Program-made: the position numbers and the translations under genes
Notes under the pieces: model-generated
The model's input: the letters and a program-made list of their open reading frames with translations, nothing else
Told to the model about the DNA's origin: nothing
The model's database searches: none
From: Actinocrinis sp035946395
GTDB lineage: Bacteria; Actinomycetota; Actinomycetes; Streptomycetales; Catenulisporaceae
DNA length: 64,000 bases
Direction of reading: 5' to 3'
Assembly: GCF_035946395.1 (NCBI RefSeq)
Contig: NZ_DASYZI010000401.1
Location: 1-64,000 of the forward strand
In this document: in pieces, positions 57,228 through 64,000 of the stretch
Layout of the letters: each line of letters begins with the position of its first letter
How positions within the stretch are numbered: position 1 is the first letter of the stretch

Positions 57228-58295
57228 TCAGCCGCCCGAGCACACGGTGGTGATCTCGGCGTCCAGATCCCTGGTGAACTGGGCGCCGAGCCTGGCGTCC
57301 CAAGTCTGCACGCTCTGCTCCGCCGAAGCCGTGATCTTCACTCCGACGGCGGATCGGTCCGAAGTCGCGATGACGCAACTCATCACCCGCCACGTGATGG
57401 TGACGAGCACCGTCTGCCCGTCGAGCACTTCGATCGGCAGCGCCGGGTCCACCGAGGCCGCGATGCCCGGATTGTCCTGCGAGATGCTGCTGACCGTGAC
57501 CGGGGTGGCCGTCGGCGCGGTCAGCGAGATGGTGTAGTCGAACCGCACCGGGGTCAGCTGCATCAGCGTGCTGCCGATTCCGGCGTACCTGACGTTGAGG
57601 TCCGATTCGGGAGTGGGCTGATTGCAGAGCGCTGATCTCAGGACTCCGCCCGGCTGCCACGGGGTGACGTAGGCCGGGAGGGTCAGGCGCGCCGTGTGCG
57701 CCGTGCCACGGGCGCTGAACCCGGCCAGGCCGACCGAGCGGCTGACCGCGGGAAAGCTCGACACGGCGCAGTCGTAGCGGAACGGCACGGTGACTATCTC
57801 GACGTCCTTCGGCGTCAGCGCGAGCGAGGTGATCGCGGTCCCGGGTCCGAGCGCGCTCGCCGTCGTGGCGCCGGCCTCGCTCTCGGTGACCCCGGCGGCG
57901 TCGCCGGTCTGCGTGGACCGGATCAGCCCGGGCTGGTAGACGGCGACACCGGTCAGCTCGATCATGGTCGGACCGGCGTTCTGTAGTGCGAGCGCGAGGT
58001 CTATGCCGGACGCGTCCTGCCGCATCGTGTACTGGGCCGAGATCAGCGTCACGTCGAAGTCGTCACTCTGCCGCTGCTGCGTCACGACGGCGAACGCGGC
58101 CGCCGTGACGACGACGAGCAGCGCGGCCGAGAGCGCGGCGACGGGGCCGGACGGCTTCTGCCGATACCAGCGGCACGCGGAGCCGATGCCGGTGCCGGAA
58201 GCAGCATCGGAACCGGCGTCGGGCCCGGATTCGCCCGGCTCGGCGTCCTCGTCGCCGTCGCCCGAGCCGAGGAACTCTATATCGGAGACTCCCAC
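57228..58295 (-). CDS. Membrane-anchored protein with extracytoplasmic domain
   Basis: A 355-residue protein. An acidic Gly/Asp/Glu-rich cytoplasmic start (GSGDGDEDAEPGESGPD) is followed by one transmembrane helix (AALSAALLVVVTAAAFAVV, about residues 67-87). The outer domain is strand-rich with four cysteines (DCAV, LCNQ, SCVI, VCSGG). No known family. GTG 58295 is likely; TAGTCT 8 bases upstream could be a -10 box for a leaderless message. The inverted repeat at 58311 lies just upstream. Confidence 0.65.
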   Translation of the reverse strand: MGVSDIEFLGSGDGDEDAEPGESGPDAGSDAASGTGIGSACRWYRQKPSGPVAALSAALLVVVTAAAFAVVTQQRQSDDFDVTLISAQYTMRQDASGIDLALALQNAGPTMIELTGVAVYQPGLIRSTQTGDAAGVTESEAGATTASALGPGTAITSLALTPKDVEIVTVPFRYDCAVSSFPAVSRSVGLAGFSARGTAHTARLTLPAYVTPWQPGGVLRSALCNQPTPESDLNVRYAGIGSTLMQLTPVRFDYTISLTAPTATPVTVSSISQDNPGIAASVDPALPIEVLDGQTVLVTITWRVMSCVIATSDRSAVGVKITASAEQSVQTWDARLGAQFTRDLDAEITTVCSGG

Positions 58296-58310
58296 AGTCT
58301 CTGAGACTAG

Positions 58311-58386
58311 GGGGTGTTTGAGCTGTGGGGCCGGACCAGGGCGCGGCAGACGCTGTGACCCCGGCCCCACAGCTCAAACGCTCCCC
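58311..58386. repeat. Inverted repeat with TAGGGG..GTTTGAGCT ends
   Basis: Perfect 19-bp core arms GTTTGAGCTGTGGGGCCGG (58316-58334) and 58361-58379 enclose 26 bases. Outer ends read TAGGGGGTGTTTG and, on the complement, TAGGGGAGCGTTTG. The ends match those of the element at 25280-25448. It lies between two minus-strand genes, 14 bases after the methyltransferase stop, and may serve as its terminator. Confidence 0.65.
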
Positions 58387-58399
58387 TATCCCCGGCGGG

Positions 58400-59629
58400 T
58401 CAGAAACCGTCCGGTGAGACGATTCCGGCCTTGATCGCCCGCTCGTGCCACAGTTCGAGTCCGGCCGGGAGCCGGGGCTCGGCGGCGCCGGGCGGCGCGG
58501 CCAGCACGACGTGCGAGACGCGCCCGGCGAGCCGGATCGCCTGCGCCAGCGCCACCGAATAGCCCATCCGCAGCAAACGCGCCGGGATGTCGAGTTCCGC
58601 CTCGGTGACCGTGCAGGCCCGGCCGTCTGGCGTCAAGCTGTCCGGCAGGCGCCGCCAGAAGGGGTCGAGCGTGTCAACCAGCGCGCCGGACGCGCCGACC
58701 GACCTGTTCCACGGCGGATTGGTGACAAGGACGTCGAAGGGTTCTGGTCCGGAGGCTGTGCTTCCCGAGGCTGTGTCTCCTGCGTCGGCGTGGACGAACT
58801 GGATGTGCTCCGCAACCGCCGTGCGCGCCGCGTTGGCTCGTGCGTTGCGCAATCGATCGGCGTCAAGGTCGGCGGCGAGGATCTTCGCCTCGGGAAAGGC
58901 GAGTGCGGCCTCGATCGCGATCGTGCCGTCACCGCAGAACGGGTCGAGAACACGTAGGGGCGACGTGCCGCTCCCGATCCAGACGAGTGCTGCGGCCAGG
59001 GGAGGGTGCAGCGTCCCGGGTCCCGTGTCCAGCTTCCAGGGGCGCCGGTGCAGCGGTCTGTGCGGTAGACGCAGGGCGATCTCGACCGAATCGCCGTTGA
59101 GCGAGAGGCGTACGGTGAAGTCGGTGTCTGCGGCGTCGGCGGCAGTGCCCGCGCCGGCTGTGCCAATACCCGTACGGCGCCCGGCGTTCGGATTCCGGGA
59201 GGCGTACCGCGCGCCGACCATATCCGCGATGACGTCTCCTGCCGCGTCCTCGACGGCGTACCGGTTGTAGTTGCGCCGCCCGAGCAGGCTCGCGACCACG
59301 TCGAACGTCGGTGCCCGTGACGGCAGCGTACGGACGTCCTCCAGCTGCGTGAGCGCGGCGTCGAAGTCGATCCGCGTGAGGCGTCGCGACAGCTCGGGCA
59401 GGGCGGCTCGCGTGTGGTCGATGCCTCGCAGCGTTCCGACAACGAGCAGCAGATCGTCGGCCGTTCGCAACTCAAGCAGGCCGGTGCGTAATCGGGGCAC
59501 CTCGAATGACACCTGACGCTCGCTCAGCCGGATGTCATCGGCCGCGTACCGAGCGAAGCGGTGTTCCACCTCGGCCGCGAGTACCCACTCAAGGCCGCGT
59601 ACACATCGAGCAGTCAAACGCACAGGCAT
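58400..59629 (-). CDS. THUMP-domain RNA guanine methyltransferase (RlmKL/Trm14-like)
   Basis: A 409-residue S-adenosylmethionine-dependent methyltransferase. The N-terminal part (RCVRGLEWVLAAEVEHRF) is a THUMP-like RNA-binding region. The catalytic domain has motif I VLDPFCGDGTIAIEAAL, AADLDADRL and the NPPW motif of N2-guanine methyltransferases. It would modify a guanine in rRNA or tRNA. ATG 59629 is the start. Stands alone apart from the flanking inverted repeat. Confidence 0.82.
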   Translation of the reverse strand: MPVRLTARCVRGLEWVLAAEVEHRFARYAADDIRLSERQVSFEVPRLRTGLLELRTADDLLLVVGTLRGIDHTRAALPELSRRLTRIDFDAALTQLEDVRTLPSRAPTFDVVASLLGRRNYNRYAVEDAAGDVIADMVGARYASRNPNAGRRTGIGTAGAGTAADAADTDFTVRLSLNGDSVEIALRLPHRPLHRRPWKLDTGPGTLHPPLAAALVWIGSGTSPLRVLDPFCGDGTIAIEAALAFPEAKILAADLDADRLRNARANAARTAVAEHIQFVHADAGDTASGSTASGPEPFDVLVTNPPWNRSVGASGALVDTLDPFWRRLPDSLTPDGRACTVTEAELDIPARLLRMGYSVALAQAIRLAGRVSHVVLAAPPGAAEPRLPAGLELWHERAIKAGIVSPDGF

Positions 59630-59709
59630 TTTGTAAATGGTAAGGGCGACGACCCGAAGGCCGCCGCCCTTACCTGCTTTGCCAGGTGCTGTGTCCTGAC
59701 GTTTGCCGC

Positions 59710-62700
59710 TTACTGCTCCGGCGGCGCGACCATGAAGTACGCCGTGGTCAGCTCGGCGATCGCCGTCGTCGGGTCGCCGCTCATCAGGGCGTGCTCGGAG
59801 TCGGCCGTCGTCGCGGCGGTGCTGGTCATCGCCGTCGCGCCGCCCGCGACGATCGCGTTCTGGGTGATGTCACGCACGACCGACACCAGCAGGTTCGCGT
59901 TCGCCTCGTCGAACTGGGACGTGCCCTCGACCGCCGGGCTCGCCGCCGCGATCAGCGACAGCGCGGCGCCCGAGTGGCGCAGCGAGCCGTCCGCGTTCCA
60001 GTTGCCGTTGCCGTTCATCAGCGCGGTGAGCAGGGTCGCGCCGACCTTCGAGATCTGGTCCGGCTGGCCGGCCAGCGCGTCACGCACCGCGGTGATCCGT
60101 GCCTGCTGCGAGTCGGTGCGCAGGCCCCAGCCGTACGGGTACAGCGGGTCGTACGCGCCGGTCGTGGCCGGGATGCCGACAACCACCGGAGTGGTCGTCG
60201 TGTCCACCTGCTTGGCCCAGGTGTCGGGCAGCCGGCCGGTGAACGGCGTGACGCCGAACAGCGTGTCCGCCACGCCCTCGCCCTCGGTGCCCGGCAGCCA
60301 GGACGCCACGATCGCGTTCGCCTCGGCCTGGATCGGCACGATGTTCATCGGCCGGCCCGAGACGACCAGCACGACACACGTCATCGCCGCGCAGACCTTG
60401 TCCACGGCCGCCTTGTCCGCCGCCGAGAGGTCCACGGTGTGGCCGTTGCCGACGTCGCCGACGCCCTCCGCGTACGGCGTCTCGCCGACCACGATCACGC
60501 CCACGTCGGAACCCGTCATCGGAGCTGACGCGTCCTTCGAGTAGGTGATGTGTGCGTTCGGCGCGTCGGCCTGCATCCCTTGCAGGATCGTGGTGCCGAC
60601 GTCGACGTTGCCGGATCCGCCCTGCCAGGTCACCGTCCAGCCGCCGGCCTGGTTGCCCAGGTCGTTGGCGTTGCTGCCGGCCACGTAGATGTTCGCGCTC
60701 GTGGACAGCGGCAGCGCCGCGGCGCCGGTGGCCGGGACCGCGTTCTTCAGCAGCACCTGCGACTCGGCCGCCGCCTGCCGGGCCACCGCGCGGTGCGCCG
60801 CGTCGCCGATCGTGGCGGCGTTGCTGCGGTCCGCGTAAGGCTGCTCGAACAGGCCGAGCCGGAACTTCTGCGTCAGGATCCGGCTGACCGCGTCGTCGAT
60901 CCGCGACTGGGCGACCAGGCCCTTGCCCACCAGGTCCTTCAGGTCGTTCTCGAAGTTGGTGTACTGGTCCGGCACCATGATCATGTCCAGGCCCGCGTTG
61001 ATCGAGGTCTGGATGTCGGTCTCGTAGTTCGGGCCGAGCTGGTTGATGGCCTGCCAGTCGCTGATCACGAAGCCGGAGAAGCCGTACTGCTGCTTGAGCA
61101 CTCCGGTGATCATGTCGGCGCGGGCGTGCATCTTGATCGGCGCGGTGTCCTGCCCGACGATCTGGAGGCTGGAGTAGGACGGCATGACCGAGCCGAGCCC
61201 GTGCTGTTGCACCGCCGCCTGGAACGGCGCCAGATACAGCGCCTGGAGCTGAGGCATCGTCACGGTCGTGACGCCCTGGTCGATCTTGTAGTTGCCGCTG
61301 CCGGAGCCGTACGTCGTGCCGCCGTCGCCGGCGAAGTGCTTCGCGGTCGCCAGCACGCTGGTGTTCTTGTTCAGCGCGCCGTCGCCCTGGAGGCCGTCGA
61401 TGATGGTCTCCATCTGGGTGACCAGCGCCGGGTCCTCACCGTAGGACTCATACGTACGGCCCCACCGTTCGTCGCGCGCCACGCACACGCACGGAGAGAA
61501 CGCCCAGGTGACGCCGGTGGCCCGGGTCTCGGTTGCGGCGACCTGGCCCTCCTGCTTCACCAGCGCCGGGTCGCGGGTCGCGCCCATGGCGATGTTCTGC
61601 GGGAAGACCGTCGCGCCGACCAGGTTGTTGTCGCCGTGCACCGAGTCCTCGCCGTAGATCAGCGGGATCTGCAACGGCGTGGCCTGCGCGCGGGCCTGGA
61701 AGGAGTCGATCATGTCGGCCCAGGCCTGCGGCGTGTTCGGGGTCGGCGTCGAGCCGCCGCCGCTGAGCAGCGAGCCGAGCGACTCGGAGGTGATGTCCGA
61801 CTGGTGCGCCAGGTCGCCGCGCTCCGCCTGGGTCATCTGGCCGATCTTCTGGTCCAGCGACATCCGGGAGAGCAGGTCCTGTACCCGTGTCGCGATCGGC
61901 AGCGAGGAGTCCAGATACGGCAGGCCATGCGCGTTGACGACGACCACCGGGTTGTCCGCGGCGACGTCGGCGCCGGCCGGGGTCAGCTGGATCGGGATCG
62001 TCTTCGCGGTCGACGGTGTGGAGTTCGGCAGCGTCTGGACGGTGAACGACTGCACGCTGCCCGACGCCGATCCGCTGGCGAACGTCACGCTGCCGCTGGC
62101 GTCGGTGTAGTCGGTCCCCGCGACGCCGCTGCCGCCGCCGAGCGCGTAGCCGACCGTCACGTCGTGGTCCAGCGCCTTGCCGCCGTCGGTGGTCAGCTGG
62201 ATGCCGACCGTCGCGGTGCCGCCGGGGTTGACCGCGTAAACGGCCTGCGACGTGCTGACGTGCGCACCGAGCGTTCCGGTGTTGATGCCGTAGAGCGCGA
62301 ACTGGTCGACGTCGAACTCGCCGTTGGCGGTGCCCGCGGGCTCGGTCAGCGCGAAGCCGCGCATCGTGCTCAGGTCCAGCGTGGTGCTCGTCGGCGCGCC
62401 GGAGGGCTGGTAGTCGGTGCGCCGCTTCAGCGAGGCGAACGGCAGCTGGATCAGGTGCCAGCCCTGCCAGTCGTCGGTGAAGAAGGCCTGCCACAGCTCG
62501 CCGTGCTCGCCGTCGGCGCCGCCCATCTTGATTTCGAACTCGTACTTGGCTCCGGAGCCGGGGACCGCGTCGTTGCTCGGGTTGTGGCCGTAGAACCAGA
62601 ATTCGAGGCCCGCGTACGGGCTCCAGTCCTGCGGTGCGTTCGTCGCCAGGTCGTAGCTGACGCCGCCGTAGCTGCTGTCGTCGACCCAGTTGCCGCGCAG

Positions 62701-64000
62701 CACGTGGTTGTTCGTCACGCCGGGGCGGTCGAGTTGCGCGATGCTGAGCGTCGGGGTGCTGGCCGTGTTGCCGCCCCAGGAGAACGCCCCGGTGTTCGCC
62801 AGCGCGCCGTTGGTGTCGGTGATCGGGTTGGCGCCCTCGAAGTCCTGGATGGTCTGTAGCGACTGGTAGACCTGCACGTCGTCGAACACCAGCGTGTTGG
62901 CGGAGTTGCCGGGCAGGTTGACCGCGTAGCCCCACATGGCGCCCAGCGTGATCGACGCGGCGTTCGGCGCGCCGGAGGGCTGGTAGTCGGCCCGCTTCTT
63001 CAGGTTCGCGAAGCCGACCTGCACCTTCTTCCAGCCGGCGGTGTCGTCGGTGAAGAACGACTGCCACAGTTCGGAGTGCTCGCCGTCGGCGCCGCCCATC
63101 TTGACCTCGAACTCGACCTTCTGGCCGGAGCCCGTTCCCTTGACCCAGAAGCTGAAGCCGTCGTACGCGCTCCAGTCCTGCGCCGCGGCGAGGTCGTGCG
63201 AGTAGCCGCCCCAGCCGGAGATCTTGTACGAGACCTGCAACGCCTGGTTGCCGCTCGCCGCGCCGGGCATGTCCGGCGCCGCGACCTGCGTCAGCGTCGG
63301 AGTCGAGGCGGCGTCAGAGGAGAAGGTGAACAGGCCCGGGTTACCGGTGCTGAACGGGATCGTGCCGTCGAAGCTGTCGATGGTCTGCACGGCGCCGTCG
63401 GTCGGCACCGGGTTGTTGTTCAGGATGCTGATCGTCGTGGTCGAACGCGGCCCGACGGACGTGCCGGCGGGCGAGGCGTTGGCCAGCGTGACGCTGAACG
63501 TCTTGGTCGGCGCGTGCACCGGATTCGGCAGCGCGACCAGGTGGATCGTCTGCGCGGTCTGGCCGGGAGCGAAGGTCAGCGTCCCCGCGGCGGCCGCGTA
63601 GTCGGTGCCCGCGACGGCGCTGCCGTCGGCGGTCGCGTAGTCGACGGTGACCGGTGCCGCCGAGGCCGTGTTCAGATTCACCGGCAGGTCGATCGACGTG
63701 CCCTGTTGCAGGCTCGCCGTGTCAGTGCCCGTGCTCACGCCCTCCTGGGTGAAGTGGCCGAGCACCTGGAACTCGTAGATCGAGTATCCGTACTGCGCGC
63801 CGCCGATCGTGGTGCGCGCGGTCCCGGTCAGCCGCACGTAGCGGCCCGTGGTGCCGGGCGGCACCGAGATGTTCTCGGTGCCGCCGGCGCCGGACGTGGT
63901 CGAGTAGACCTGCGTCCAAGTGGTCGCGTCGCTGGAGACCTCGATGTGGTACGCGGTGGCGAAGGCGGCTTCCCAGGAGATCGAGAAACCGCTGACCGAC
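59710..64000 (-). CDS. Large modular GH3 beta-glycosidase (5' end outside window)
   Basis: At least 1430 residues. In protein order from the visible part: end of an F5/8-type-C (discoidin) domain (WTQVYST...TGRYVRLTG), a Calx-beta-like domain, two ExoP-like carbohydrate-binding modules, a second Calx-beta-like domain, then a GH3 catalytic region. The GH3 part shows DERWGRTYESYGEDP, AKHFAGDGGTTYG and GFVISDWQAI (nucleophile Asp), followed by the GH3 C-terminal domain. It probably degrades a plant or microbial beta-glucan outside the cell; the signal peptide would lie beyond 64000. Specificity is not determinable here. Confidence 0.88.
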   Translation of the reverse strand, partial: SVSGFSISWEAAFATAYHIEVSSDATTWTQVYSTTSGAGGTENISVPPGTTGRYVRLTGTARTTIGGAQYGYSIYEFQVLGHFTQEGVSTGTDTASLQQGTSIDLPVNLNTASAAPVTVDYATADGSAVAGTDYAAAAGTLTFAPGQTAQTIHLVALPNPVHAPTKTFSVTLANASPAGTSVGPRSTTTISILNNNPVPTDGAVQTIDSFDGTIPFSTGNPGLFTFSSDAASTPTLTQVAAPDMPGAASGNQALQVSYKISGWGGYSHDLAAAQDWSAYDGFSFWVKGTGSGQKVEFEVKMGGADGEHSELWQSFFTDDTAGWKKVQVGFANLKKRADYQPSGAPNAASITLGAMWGYAVNLPGNSANTLVFDDVQVYQSLQTIQDFEGANPITDTNGALANTGAFSWGGNTASTPTLSIAQLDRPGVTNNHVLRGNWVDDSSYGGVSYDLATNAPQDWSPYAGLEFWFYGHNPSNDAVPGSGAKYEFEIKMGGADGEHGELWQAFFTDDWQGWHLIQLPFASLKRRTDYQPSGAPTSTTLDLSTMRGFALTEPAGTANGEFDVDQFALYGINTGTLGAHVSTSQAVYAVNPGGTATVGIQLTTDGGKALDHDVTVGYALGGGSGVAGTDYTDASGSVTFASGSASGSVQSFTVQTLPNSTPSTAKTIPIQLTPAGADVAADNPVVVVNAHGLPYLDSSLPIATRVQDLLSRMSLDQKIGQMTQAERGDLAHQSDITSESLGSLLSGGGSTPTPNTPQAWADMIDSFQARAQATPLQIPLIYGEDSVHGDNNLVGATVFPQNIAMGATRDPALVKQEGQVAATETRATGVTWAFSPCVCVARDERWGRTYESYGEDPALVTQMETIIDGLQGDGALNKNTSVLATAKHFAGDGGTTYGSGSGNYKIDQGVTTVTMPQLQALYLAPFQAAVQQHGLGSVMPSYSSLQIVGQDTAPIKMHARADMITGVLKQQYGFSGFVISDWQAINQLGPNYETDIQTSINAGLDMIMVPDQYTNFENDLKDLVGKGLVAQSRIDDAVSRILTQKFRLGLFEQPYADRSNAATIGDAAHRAVARQAAAESQVLLKNAVPATGAAALPLSTSANIYVAGSNANDLGNQAGGWTVTWQGGSGNVDVGTTILQGMQADAPNAHITYSKDASAPMTGSDVGVIVVGETPYAEGVGDVGNGHTVDLSAADKAAVDKVCAAMTCVVLVVSGRPMNIVPIQAEANAIVASWLPGTEGEGVADTLFGVTPFTGRLPDTWAKQVDTTTTPVVVGIPATTGAYDPLYPYGWGLRTDSQQARITAVRDALAGQPDQISKVGATLLTALMNGNGNWNADGSLRHSGAALSLIAAASPAVEGTSQFDEANANLLVSVVRDITQNAIVAGGATAMTSTAATTADSEHALMSGDPTTAIAELTTAYFMVAPPEQ
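62400..63130 (-). repeat. Duplicated ExoP-like carbohydrate-binding module
   Basis: Two copies (about 62330-62760 and 62880-63320) encode matching segments, for example KMGGADGEHGELWQAFFTDD and KMGGADGEHSELWQSFFTDD, and KRRTDYQPSGAP against KRADYQPSGAP. The DNA is closely similar over these blocks, pointing to a fairly recent internal duplication. Confidence 0.75.

Noticed and set aside
60550..62859. 769-codon plus-strand frame over the GH3 gene
   Set aside because: Arg/Val/Asp/His-rich antisense shadow; the GH3 motifs on the minus strand are unambiguous.

Overview
The window comes from a high-GC actinomycete. Gene order and codon use resemble Streptomyces or Catenulispora-like bacteria: the tyrA-cmk-plsC-der order, many GTG starts, 4-base start/stop overlaps and a WXG100 secretion-substrate operon all fit. 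Most of the window is chromosome. One integrated mobile element of about 18.1 kb (36,606-54,748) interrupts it.

Layout. 1-4.5 kb: end of tyrA, then cmk, plsC, der and a tandem GNAT acetyltransferase. 5-7.6 kb: an ABC-2 exporter whose ATPase gene faces its two permease genes. 7.8-8.8 kb: a TIGR01777-type epimerase. 8.8-18 kb: a complete L-arabinose locus on the minus strand (araB, araD, araA, then lipoprotein, ATPase and permease of a sugar ABC importer) with its LacI-family repressor. Three near-identical 14-bp operators and a strong terminator mark out the regulon. 18.2-25.3 kb: a PrmC-related methyltransferase and two paralogous TPR proteins of about 1000 residues. 25.5-29.2 kb: an MFS drug exporter with a divergent TetR repressor, ArfB and an unknown protein. 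29.5-32.6 kb: a four-gene, translationally coupled WXG100 (type VII substrate) operon without secretion machinery. 32.9-36.6 kb: an AidB-like acyl-CoA dehydrogenase, a four-EF-hand protein and an FMN alpha-hydroxy-acid oxidase.

The mobile element sits inside the 5' coding end of the oxidase gene. A 14-bp direct repeat bounds it. The native start and first 13 codons now lie at the far right end, 18 kb away; the left end of the element supplies a new in-frame ATG. The element carries a tyrosine integrase, two excisionase-like HTH proteins, an AAA (RepA/RecA-like) ATPase, a BRO-N antirepressor, a Nudix hydrolase paired with an XRE-TPR regulator, a DUF2637 membrane protein, an HEAGH metallopeptidase, a terminase-small-subunit-like protein and a large kelch/tail-like protein. 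I see no capsid, portal, large terminase, FtsK/TraB translocase or relaxase. It is therefore a non-autonomous element: a phage satellite or a decayed integrative element.

54.8-64 kb: fumC, a GH25-like single-domain protein, a membrane-anchored protein, a THUMP/RlmKL-like methyltransferase and the 3' part of a very large modular GH3 glycosidase that runs off the window.

Scattered through the chromosomal part are five long-armed inverted repeats in gene borders (one with flanking direct repeats, two supplying a stop codon), which look like miniature non-coding elements. No tRNA, rRNA, CRISPR array or intact insertion sequence was recognised.
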